DNA from: Candidatus Leptofilum proximum
GTDB lineage: Bacteria; Chloroflexota; Anaerolineae; Promineifilales; Promineifilaceae
Direction of reading: 5' to 3'
Length of the DNA: 64,000 nt
Assembly: GCA_016710325.1 (NCBI GenBank)
Contig: JADJXK010000002.1
Coordinates: 4,960,001-5,024,000, forward strand
The notes under the pieces were generated by a model. That model saw only the letters and a list, made by a program, of their open reading frames with translations. It did not search any database and was not told the origin of the DNA. Below, piece by piece: positions 1 to 7,639 of this stretch; position 1 is the stretch's first letter, and each line of letters opens with the position of its first letter. Made by a program: the position numbers and the translations under genes.

Positions 1-1065
1 CAGGTTGTACGATTCAAAAAAGCCATACGGCCCCCACAGTTCAGGATGATTGTGGTAAACGTGATCAATCATCGCCAGGGTCTCATCGGGCACAAAGGGC
101 AGGCAGGCCAGGGCGGCAAAAACCGAGATGGTGCCGTGCGGGATGGGCTTTTGCAGGCTGGGGGTGCTGCCGGAAACGTCGTAACCCCAAGGGCTGTCGC
201 CGCAGCTGATGCCCCAGCTGTTGGCGTGGTAGGTGGGGAAAACGTCGGCCTTTTCCATGCAAAAGCTGCGGTTGGCCAGGGACGCCAGGCGGGTGTTGTT
301 GAACCAGTCGAGGCCGTCGGGATCGAGATAGTGGGCTGTGTCCAGCCACGCCTCGCTGAACTGGTAGGCAAAGAGGTGGCCGCCGGGGTTGATGATGATT
401 TCCTGCCCGTCGTAGAGGCCAATATCACGCGAGAAGCCGCGGTACAGCTGGCGGGCGATGGTGGGATCGATGGTTTCGGCTGCTTGCAGGTACATCATTT
501 TTTGCTCGGCGGCCATGTCCCACTGGTGAATAAAACCCGGCGCTTCGGTGACGTAGTCGCCGTCCTCATCCGGGTTGTAGGCCATGCGGAAGAGGGTTAC
601 GCCTTCCCGCTCAAAAATGATGAAGTTCCAGTCCACCCGGTCCAGCAGCAGCTGCGCCAGTTCGGAAATTTCCGGGTCCTGGAAGTAAGCCGCGGCAGTA
701 ATGACCCCGTTCAGGCAAAGGGCCGTGTCGATGGTGGAAAATTCGCATTTACGCAGGCGGGCGCCGGTGGCCATGTCTAGAAAGTGGGCAAAAAAGCCGC
801 GGTGGTGGCTGGCGTGGTGCAGCAGGGTAAACAGCGTCTGCCGGGTGATGTCCAGCGCCTGCTGGCGCGGCATAAAGCCGCGCGCCGCGGCAATGATCCA
901 GGCAGAGAGGGTAAAGCCCACCGAGGCGATGGAGGCTACTTCTGGCGTTTTGGTGGAGTCGACGGTGAGGCCAAAGCCGGGGCTGGCCGGATCGAGGTTG
1001 GTGAAGTTCAGGAAAAAATCGAAGGAACCTTTGAGTTCATTGTGCAAGAGTGTGTGTGTGTCCAT
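1..1065 (-). CDS. GH144-like (glycoamylase-like, PF10091) glucanase, cytoplasmic, partial
   Basis: Open reading frame entering from the left edge; 355 codons are visible from the ATG at 1065 and no stop is reached, so the C-terminus is missing. The protein begins MDTHTLLHNELKGSFDFFLN, with no signal peptide, and continues with the same motif order as the lipoprotein at 2137 (FxFFxNxTNxDPASPGFGL, VASIASVGFxLSAW, STIDTALxLNG, SWGISCGDSPWGY, GPYGFFESYNL). That order fits the glycoamylase-like domain of GH144 endo-beta-1,2-glucanases. It is last in the sugar operon after lacI. Lack of a signal suggests it acts inside the cell on imported oligosaccharides, while its paralogue acts outside. Substrate is inferred from the family, not shown. 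Confidence 0.75.
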   Translation of the reverse strand, partial: MDTHTLLHNELKGSFDFFLNFTNLDPASPGFGLTVDSTKTPEVASIASVGFTLSAWIIAAARGFMPRQQALDITRQTLFTLLHHASHHRGFFAHFLDMATGARLRKCEFSTIDTALCLNGVITAAAYFQDPEISELAQLLLDRVDWNFIIFEREGVTLFRMAYNPDEDGDYVTEAPGFIHQWDMAAEQKMMYLQAAETIDPTIARQLYRGFSRDIGLYDGQEIIINPGGHLFAYQFSEAWLDTAHYLDPDGLDWFNNTRLASLANRSFCMEKADVFPTYHANSWGISCGDSPWGYDVSGSTPSLQKPIPHGTISVFAALACLPFVPDETLAMIDHVYHNHPELWGPYGFFESYNL

Positions 1066-1145
1066 GCGTTCTGGATGTGTCCTTGTGGAGATGCCGGGTT
1101 GGACCCCTGATTTGGGGAGGGGAACGGCCGTACCAACCAACCTGT

Positions 1146-2129
1146 TCATTTCGCCCCGTAATTCCTGGTAGAGGATTCCCGCTGAATCAGCTGGGTGCGA
1201 ATGCGGTACGGTTTGGGGAACGGATTTTCGTGCTCCAGCAGGTCAATCAGCTGGTTGGCGGCGGCCGCGCCCCACGCGGCGCGTGACGAACCCACTGAAG
1301 ACAGGCTGGGCTGGAGATACTGGGCAATGATGATGTCGTCGAAGCCAACTACACCCATGTCATCTGGCGCTTTGAGCCCGTGTTCCTTCATTGCCCTGAT
1401 AAAGCCAATCGCCATCTGGTCGTTGGCGCAGAAGACCGCCTCGGGCAAGTCGCTGCTGGCGATGATGGCCTGGGCCACTTCGTAGCCGGACTTTTCGGTA
1501 AAGTTGCCCTTAAACCGGGTGATGGGCAGATTGTGTTTCTGGGCCTCGCGCAAAAAAGCGTGGCTGCGTTCGGCGTTGTCGAAGGAGTCTGATGCGCCGG
1601 AGATGAAGGCGATGCGCCGGGCACCCTGGTTGTACAGGTGGTAGAAAGCGTCTTTGGCGCCTTGCTCGTTATCCAGCAGCAGCGGCAGCAAATAGTCAGA
1701 CTCCAGGTAGCGGTCCAGCACCACAATGGGGAACTTTTCCGAGGCCAGGTTGAGGATGGTCTCACTGTCGATTTTGTAGTCGAACACAATGGCGCCATCC
1801 ACTTGCCGCTGGGTGAGCACTTTACGCTTGGTCCAGCTCTCGGGGCAAACGATCATTTCATAGTCGGTCTGGATGACGGCTTCGTGAATGCCTTCCAAAA
1901 TTTCTTCGTAAAACGAACCACCGAAGCTGGTAATAAAAACGCCGACGGTGCCGGTTTTGCGCTTTTTCAGGTTTCGAGCAAAGGCGTTGGGATGGTAATT
2001 CAGCTCTTTGGCTACTTTGAGTACGTGTTTACGGGTGTCGTCGCTAATGGTGCCGGTGCCGTTGAGGGCGTAGGAAACGGCCGTCACGCTCACCCTGGCA
2101 TGTTTGGCCACATCTTTGATGGTTGTCAT
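1146..2129 (-). CDS. LacI family transcriptional regulator
   Basis: 327 aa, full length for the LacI/GalR family. The N-terminus (MTTIKDVAKHARVSVTAVSYALNG) is the helix-turn-helix at residues 4-23, followed by the hinge helix (HPNAFARNLKKRKT) and a periplasmic-binding-protein-like effector domain (GVFITSFGGSFYEEILEGIHEA to the end). It lies between the two GH144-like genes, 7 bases after the upstream one, so it is probably co-transcribed and may control its own operon. The 20-bp palindrome upstream of GH94 (19413-19432) has the TGAAACGTTTCA core typical of LacI operators and is the best candidate site. The effector is probably a sugar taken up by the locus; this is inference. Confidence 0.93.
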   Translation of the reverse strand: MTTIKDVAKHARVSVTAVSYALNGTGTISDDTRKHVLKVAKELNYHPNAFARNLKKRKTGTVGVFITSFGGSFYEEILEGIHEAVIQTDYEMIVCPESWTKRKVLTQRQVDGAIVFDYKIDSETILNLASEKFPIVVLDRYLESDYLLPLLLDNEQGAKDAFYHLYNQGARRIAFISGASDSFDNAERSHAFLREAQKHNLPITRFKGNFTEKSGYEVAQAIIASSDLPEAVFCANDQMAIGFIRAMKEHGLKAPDDMGVVGFDDIIIAQYLQPSLSSVGSSRAAWGAAAANQLIDLLEHENPFPKPYRIRTQLIQRESSTRNYGAK

Positions 2130-2136
2130 GAAGCTG

Positions 2137-3501
2137 CTACCTCTGTGAAAGCTGCAAGTTGTTGAGTCCGCTCAAAATATGTTCGTTGGCCATCGACGTC
2201 TGGTACACCAGGTCGTTTTGATAGTTGGCCAGCATCAACAGGGAGATGCCTTTGTCGATGCCAATCACGTCGCTGGCGAACCAATCTTCGGTGAGATTGT
2301 AGGCATCTAAAAAGCCGTACTCCCCTTTTAGGGATTCAATAGAATAATAGTTCAACAAGGCGGCTTCGGCATGTTCTGGCACAAAAATGATCGAGCCAAT
2401 GGCCCCTGCCGGAGCGATGGTGTCATCGATAAAGTGCGAATTGTTGTCGAAGCCGGAGGGCGGTGCGCCGTACAGGCCATTGTAGCCGCCCGGCCCGTCG
2501 CTGGCGGTGATGCCCCAGGCATTAGGACCAATGGTAAGGTATTCATCGTCATGGGCAATAGCAAAATCGACCTGGGCCTGGGAAGCGGCCACCGAATTGT
2601 CGAACCAGTTGACGCCTTCCGCGTCGGTGTACAGCCGGAAGTCGATCCAGGCGTGGCTGAACTGGTAGGTAAACAGCGAGCCAAACCAGGAGTGAATGAA
2701 GCCCTCGCCGTCGCCAAACTTGCCGTAGTGCCGGTTGAAGGTGTAGTAGGGCGTGTCGTCGGTGGGGAAGGTGTCTGAACCGGCGGCCAGGACGTAGAGC
2801 ATCAGCTGCTCGGCGTAGAAGTCCCAGTGCCCGGCGTAGCCTTCGCCGGGGCGGTAAGCCATGTGGAACATGTTGCGCGACTCGTCCAAAAACCAGGGCC
2901 AGTTGACCCCGTCGTAAATTTCTTCCGCCCTGGCCTGGACGTCGCCGCCGAAGTATTCGCCAGCGGTCAGCACGCCCATGAGCAGGATGGCGGTGTCGAT
3001 GGACGAAACTTCACTTTGCCAGGCGCGCTCGCCGGTTTGCATGTCCACAAAGTGGTAGTAGAAACCTTCGGTGCGTTCCATGTTGAGCAGGGTGTCCATC
3101 GTGCCGTTGGCCCGCTCGAACCCTTCGTCGAAGGTGATGTACGCTTTTTCCACGCCCACCACGTAGGCGGTGAGGCCAAAGCCGACGGAGGCGATGCTGG
3201 CGATGCCGGGCGAGCCAGGGTAGCGGTCGCGAATGAGGCCGTAGCCGGGGCTGGTTGGGTCGGTGTTGGCCTGCTCCCAGAAGAAGTTAAACGCGCCGCG
3301 CATCTCGTATTCGATGGCTGCGTCGGTGGGGGAGGGGGTTGGGGTTGGGGTGGGGGCGGCGGTTGCCGCGGCCGTTGCCGTCGCGGTGGGTGATGGTGTG
3401 GGGGGAACGGCTGTTGCCTCACCCTCCGGCGTTCCGCAGCTCATCAAGTCAAACGACAACAGCAGCAGCCAAAAAAATTGGCGCAAACGAATATTATTCA
3501 C
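2137..3501 (-). CDS. GH144-like secreted glucanase lipoprotein
   Basis: 454 aa from a GTG start at 3501 (AGGA seven bases upstream; the GTG overlaps the stop of the preceding permease, suggesting translational coupling). An ATG in frame at 3534 lies deeper in the permease gene and is less likely. The N-terminus is a lipoprotein signal with the lipobox LMSC, followed by a Pro/Thr/Ala-rich linker of about 45 residues and the glycoamylase-like domain (FNFFWEQANTDPTSPGYGL, IASIASVGFGLTAYVVGVEKA, SSIDTAILLMG, NAWGITASDGPGGYNG, YGFLDAYNL). GH144 members characterised so far are endo-beta-1,2-glucanases. It would sit on the outer face of the membrane and release oligosaccharides for the ABC importers in the same operon. 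Confidence 0.8.
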   Translation of the reverse strand: MNNIRLRQFFWLLLLSFDLMSCGTPEGEATAVPPTPSPTATATAAATAAPTPTPTPSPTDAAIEYEMRGAFNFFWEQANTDPTSPGYGLIRDRYPGSPGIASIASVGFGLTAYVVGVEKAYITFDEGFERANGTMDTLLNMERTEGFYYHFVDMQTGERAWQSEVSSIDTAILLMGVLTAGEYFGGDVQARAEEIYDGVNWPWFLDESRNMFHMAYRPGEGYAGHWDFYAEQLMLYVLAAGSDTFPTDDTPYYTFNRHYGKFGDGEGFIHSWFGSLFTYQFSHAWIDFRLYTDAEGVNWFDNSVAASQAQVDFAIAHDDEYLTIGPNAWGITASDGPGGYNGLYGAPPSGFDNNSHFIDDTIAPAGAIGSIIFVPEHAEAALLNYYSIESLKGEYGFLDAYNLTEDWFASDVIGIDKGISLLMLANYQNDLVYQTSMANEHILSGLNNLQLSQR

Positions 3502-4498
3502 CGGCAATTCCTGTCCTTTCAACGGATTCCACAAACCATTTCTGCAGCAAGAAGTACATCACCAGCAGCGGCAGGATGTTCAAGAAGGTGCCGCTCAGCT
3601 TCACGGCCTCGTTCAGCCGGTCGAAAATATTGACCGTGCCGGGCGGGTACAGGTTTTCGTACGCCTGCACAAATTTGGAGAGCTGCATGGGCAGCGACTG
3701 GATACCACCTTCCAGGAAGATGACGGTCAGGTACGTTTCGTTCCAGTACCACACCGTAGAGAAGATGATGGCGATGATGTAGGAAGGAACGGCCGCAGGC
3801 AGGGCAATAGACGTGAATATCTTCAGGCTGGACGCGCCGTCCAGCAGGGCGGCCTCTTCCAGCACTTTGGGCAAGGAAAGGAACGTCTGGTAGAAAATCA
3901 GGATGAAGATGGCGCTTTTGTAGCCCTGGCCCATGACGGCGGGCAGAATGAGGGCAAAAATGTTGCCCAGCAGGCCGTATTCGCGGTAGGTGAGCATCTG
4001 CGGGATGACCGTGTTTTGCGCGGGAATGATAAACGTGGCCAGGATCAGGGCAAAAATCAGGTTCTTGCCGGGGAAGCGGTAGCGGGCCAGCCCATACCCC
4101 ACCAGAGAACAAACGACAGTCTGGAAAATCGAGGGCACCAGGCTGATGATGATGGAGGAGGCCAGCTTGCTGGGATAGTCCAACACGCGGTAGGCTTTCT
4201 CGTAGTTGCCTGTGTACAGCACTGTGGGAATCCACTGCACCATCGGATTGAGCAAATCGCTGGGGCTCTTCATGCTGGTGACAAACATGAACAGCAGCGG
4301 GTAAAGGTAAACAAAGCCGATGGCAATCAGCAGCAGGTACAGCATGACGTTAAAGATTAGGCCGTAGCTGGTGCGGCTGCCAAAGAAGAAGTTTCTCAGG
4401 CCGTCACGATTTAACCGGTTCAGCACCTTGCGTTCAAAAAATCTTTCGCTGTTACGCCAATTCGACTGGCGCTCCTCATGGGTTGCCTGGCTAGCCAT
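3494..4498 (-). CDS. Carbohydrate ABC transporter permease, MalG type
   Basis: 334 aa. Six or so membrane segments follow a charged cytoplasmic N-terminus of about 45 residues. The ATPase-contact EAA loop is clear at residues 214-222 (EEAALLDGASS). The N-terminus is longer than usual for MalG-type proteins. It overlaps the next permease by eight bases (its ATG at 4498 lies inside the stop region of the gene at 4491), as expected for a stoichiometric heterodimer. With the gene at 4491 it forms the second of two importer pores in this operon. No ATPase gene is present nearby, so a shared MsmK/MalK-type ATPase encoded elsewhere is likely. Confidence 0.92.
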   Translation of the reverse strand: MASQATHEERQSNWRNSERFFERKVLNRLNRDGLRNFFFGSRTSYGLIFNVMLYLLLIAIGFVYLYPLLFMFVTSMKSPSDLLNPMVQWIPTVLYTGNYEKAYRVLDYPSKLASSIIISLVPSIFQTVVCSLVGYGLARYRFPGKNLIFALILATFIIPAQNTVIPQMLTYREYGLLGNIFALILPAVMGQGYKSAIFILIFYQTFLSLPKVLEEAALLDGASSLKIFTSIALPAAVPSYIIAIIFSTVWYWNETYLTVIFLEGGIQSLPMQLSKFVQAYENLYPPGTVNIFDRLNEAVKLSGTFLNILPLLVMYFLLQKWFVESVERTGIAGE

Positions 4499-5396
4499 AC
4501 TGCCTCCTTCCCCGCGCGTTCATCAGAAAATAGACGAGGCCCAAGAGCAATATCAGCACAAAAAAGTACAAAAACGACATCGCGCTGGAGTAGCCAATGC
4601 CGCCCTCCACGGCATAAGTCTGCCCGGAAATGTATCTGATAACTCTGTTTTCCGAGAAGTGCGACAGGGTGATGATGGTGTAGATGGCCACCACCAGCGT
4701 GGTGGTGGAGAGGGAAGGCAGGGTAATCTTCCAGAATGATTCCCAGGCCGAGGCGCCGTCAATGGCCGCTGCTTCGTAGATGCTGGGGTCCATTTTTTGC
4801 AGGCTGGACAAATAAATCAGAATCTGCACGCCAGAAAACCAGAGGATGAGAATAAACGAAGTGAGCAGGTACTCCACCGGGTTGCGCAGGTAGCGGGGCA
4901 AATCGGCCAGAAATTGGGTGACCGAGTCGGTGATGGCCAGTCCCGGCACGGTGGCGGCTCCCTGCGACACCAACTCCTGAATCACCGGGCCACTGGTGAT
5001 GACCACGGGCAAAAAGAAGATGGTGCGAAACAGCCCTTTGAAGCGGAAGTTGAGATTCAAAAAGAGGGCAATAATCATCGAGAAGATGAGGATGATGGGC
5101 ACGGAAACCAGCGTTTCGATGGCGTATTCGATGAGCAGCTGGACAAAGGTCGGATCGGTGAACAAGGCCCTGGTGTAATTTTGCCACTGGATGTATTCCA
5201 GGTTGATGCCCGTGGCCGAAATGGTGACCCGGTTCACGCTGAAGTAGAGCGTTTGCGCCAGAGGCCAGAGAGTGAAAACGGCAAAACCCACGATCCAGAC
5301 GATAACAAACATGTAGCCGGAAAGGGCTTCGCGGGTGCGGTGTTTTATTTCGCGCCGCCGGGTGCGGGGCACGTTTATAACGTTGGGAGCATTCAC
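4491..5396 (-). CDS. Carbohydrate ABC transporter permease, MalF type
   Basis: 301 aa, usual size for the family. A basic cytoplasmic N-terminus precedes six predicted membrane segments, and the EAA loop is at residues 208-216 (EAAAIDGASAWESFWKITLP). It overlaps the DUF5696 gene by four bases (ATG/TGA type) upstream and the MalG-type gene by eight bases downstream, so all are translated from one message. Partner of the gene at 3494. The substrate is inferred to be a beta-gluco-oligosaccharide from the neighbouring GH144-like and GH94 genes. Confidence 0.92.
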   Translation of the reverse strand: MNAPNVINVPRTRRREIKHRTREALSGYMFVIVWIVGFAVFTLWPLAQTLYFSVNRVTISATGINLEYIQWQNYTRALFTDPTFVQLLIEYAIETLVSVPIILIFSMIIALFLNLNFRFKGLFRTIFFLPVVITSGPVIQELVSQGAATVPGLAITDSVTQFLADLPRYLRNPVEYLLTSFILILWFSGVQILIYLSSLQKMDPSIYEAAAIDGASAWESFWKITLPSLSTTTLVVAIYTIITLSHFSENRVIRYISGQTYAVEGGIGYSSAMSFLYFFVLILLLGLVYFLMNARGRRQYG

Positions 5397-7639
5397 GGGG
5401 TCACCTCCGTTACGACGGCATCCAGGGCAGGTACCGTTAGACCATTAGCCGAATAAGGCGTGTTGGTGTAGTTGACGATGATTTGACGGCCGTTGCTATA
5501 CCTCGTCATCATCACCCCAGCGGCCAGCGGCTGGCGGGCCACGATGTGTGCCCCTTTGACCGGCCCTAGCAGGTTGTTCAGCCACTGGTAAGTTGTTTCC
5601 ACCTCATCGCCCCACTGGCTGTAAGACGAGGTGTAAATCCAGTTTGACGGGGTGTTGAGGATGTTGGCCGTCACTTCCTGGGTGAGGAAGTACGAGGGAT
5701 AGACACCATAGTCGGCGTGGCGCAGCAAATCGGCGCGCAGGTTGGACGAAAAGTTGAGGGCCTTGCCGTAAAAGGGCACGTAGCCAGACAGCACAATCGG
5801 CAAAAATGGCACGGTCTCGGTGGTGTAAATATAGCCGCTGTCGCCCAGGGGCATATCGTAATAGGCCTGCATGCGGCCAAACAGGTAGTCGTTGGGCTGG
5901 TAGAAGCTGGTGGCCACGTTGTTCTGGGCAAGGATGGCTTGGTACAGCTGGATGGTGTCTTCGCGGTTGAGGCGGTGGCTGGGTTTGAAGTCACTGTAGA
6001 GGGTGGAGCCGATGCCGTCCAGCGCCCAACCGGCGTTCAGTTCGGCAGTGAGATCCTGGCTGAGGTCGGTGTAACGGCCGTTCAGTGCCTCATCGTTCAG
6101 ATAATAATTCACCTTGTTGCGGTTGTAGCCAATCAGGTTGACATTGGTGATGGCCATCGCCAGGTCGTAGCGGGGGGAGTACCCTTTTTCGTCGTCGCGC
6201 AGCGCGGCCTGGGGGTCCAGGTAGAGGAAGAGGCGGCCGCCAACGGCCGTAATCTCCGCCACCAGCTCATTCAGTTCGTTCAAATTGCCCAGCTTGCGAT
6301 CCAGTCGCAGCGATCCCGGCGGCATCGACGACGCGCCGCGCGGCTGCCAGCCATAGTACACCACCTCGGGATTGTGTACGTTCAGGTCGGCCAGAATCGC
6401 CTGCATCTGCGCTACGGTGGTCATGGGGATGGAGCGGAACCAGAACAGCACCTTCTCTTTTTCCCCGCCCAGGAACTCCAGGCGAATGCCGATGTCGCTT
6501 TCTGGATCGTCTACGCTGGGCAGCAGCCCTTTTTCCAGCAGATATTCCTGGTAGCTGCGTGCCATGCCCACGTAGTCGCTTGTCTCGCCAGTGAGGAAGC
6601 GGTAGTGGATGGCCACGTCAAATTTGTTGGTGGTGGGCTGCAGAGTGGTGACGCCCGCGCCGGAGCGGTTGGTGGCCTGGAAGTAGCTCTGGTTATAGAC
6701 AAAGGCGTTGTACAAGAAGTTGAAATTGGTGATGATCCCGGCCGGGTGGGCATGGACTTCGCCGTAGGACGCGCCCTTTTCGACCACCTGGATGTAGGCG
6801 TTTTCTTTTTCCTGGTGCACCATGCCGATCACGGGCAGGGAGAGTTTGTACGGCCGATTCACCAGCGGGTCATATGGCAGGGTACCTAACATGCCGAGAT
6901 CGGGGCCGTAGTAACGGCCGTAAAACATATTCTGCGCCTTGGTCTCCGCGGCAAAACGAATCAGCGTGCCCGCCCCGTCGGGGATGAACATGTAGCCGGG
7001 AATGCTGTCATCACGCACCGCGCCAAAGAAGGGATACACGTACAGCAGGCCGAGCTTAAACGCCGGATCTTCTTCTTTGATCGATGCCTGCGGCACTTCC
7101 ACCCGCACGCCGTCGGTCTCCAGCTTCACCATGAGGGTCATGGTGATGGAAGGATCCAGGAAATGAACGGTCGCCTCAAAACCATCATCGGTTGTCTGGA
7201 AATCAATGGTGCGTTCGCTGTTGGTGATAGACGCACGTTTGTCGGTCGCTCTGGCGTCCAGGTAGTCGATGCTGATGCCGCTTTGGGCAAAGGCGGTCCA
7301 GGTGCGGTTGAGGCGGTCGTCCTCAGCCACTTCGTCCAGGTTGGAGTGCCAGACGTAGCCGCTGCGTTTGTCTACCACCTTAAAGGCCAGCGTCTCCCGG
7401 TTGGCGTACAGCTGAAAATCCTCGTTTTCGGCCAGCAGCTCGTAGCTTTCGGGGATGGTTTGCAGGCGTGCGGTGAGGGCGAAGGGGGTGGAGGGGGGAG
7501 GGAAAACGGCCGTTTCCACCACAGGCAGCGCCGGAGTCGTTTTTAGCGCAGGCACGCTGGCCTCAGGCCGATTGGCCCCCAGTCCCAGCAGCAGCCCCAC
7601 AACCATCATGAAGGGGAAAATTCGCAGTAGCTTAGCCAC
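5393..7639 (-). CDS. DUF5696-type secreted protein, possible glycoside hydrolase
   Basis: 748 aa with a signal peptide at residues 1-25 (hydrophobic FPFMMVVGLLLGLGA). I recognise the architecture of DUF5696 proteins, which in Paenibacillus-type bacteria accompany sugar ABC importers and Yip1 proteins (from memory). Residues about 60-340 look like a beta-sandwich (LYANRETLAFKVVDKRSGYVW). Residues about 380-650 alternate strand and helix like a TIM barrel (VVYYGWQPRG, GGRLFLYLDPQAAL, LDGIGSTLYSDF, GYIYTTETVPFLPIVLSGYVPFYG), and a small beta domain ends the protein. That order resembles GH31/GH36/GH101 hydrolases, but catalytic residues cannot be assigned by eye. It overlaps both neighbours by a few bases, so it is certainly part of the operon. 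Function unproven. Confidence 0.75.
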   Translation of the reverse strand: MAKLLRIFPFMMVVGLLLGLGANRPEASVPALKTTPALPVVETAVFPPPSTPFALTARLQTIPESYELLAENEDFQLYANRETLAFKVVDKRSGYVWHSNLDEVAEDDRLNRTWTAFAQSGISIDYLDARATDKRASITNSERTIDFQTTDDGFEATVHFLDPSITMTLMVKLETDGVRVEVPQASIKEEDPAFKLGLLYVYPFFGAVRDDSIPGYMFIPDGAGTLIRFAAETKAQNMFYGRYYGPDLGMLGTLPYDPLVNRPYKLSLPVIGMVHQEKENAYIQVVEKGASYGEVHAHPAGIITNFNFLYNAFVYNQSYFQATNRSGAGVTTLQPTTNKFDVAIHYRFLTGETSDYVGMARSYQEYLLEKGLLPSVDDPESDIGIRLEFLGGEKEKVLFWFRSIPMTTVAQMQAILADLNVHNPEVVYYGWQPRGASSMPPGSLRLDRKLGNLNELNELVAEITAVGGRLFLYLDPQAALRDDEKGYSPRYDLAMAITNVNLIGYNRNKVNYYLNDEALNGRYTDLSQDLTAELNAGWALDGIGSTLYSDFKPSHRLNREDTIQLYQAILAQNNVATSFYQPNDYLFGRMQAYYDMPLGDSGYIYTTETVPFLPIVLSGYVPFYGKALNFSSNLRADLLRHADYGVYPSYFLTQEVTANILNTPSNWIYTSSYSQWGDEVETTYQWLNNLLGPVKGAHIVARQPLAAGVMMTRYSNGRQIIVNYTNTPYSANGLTVPALDAVVTEVTP

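Noticed and set aside
1049..1062. Short TG-repeat tract at the start of the left-edge glucanase
   Set aside because: About six dinucleotides coding for THTH; could slip, but it is too short to claim phase variation.
5717..6889. Plus-strand frame of 390 codons inside the DUF5696 gene
   Set aside because: Antisense shadow with valine/glycine-rich low-complexity translation and no ribosome site.
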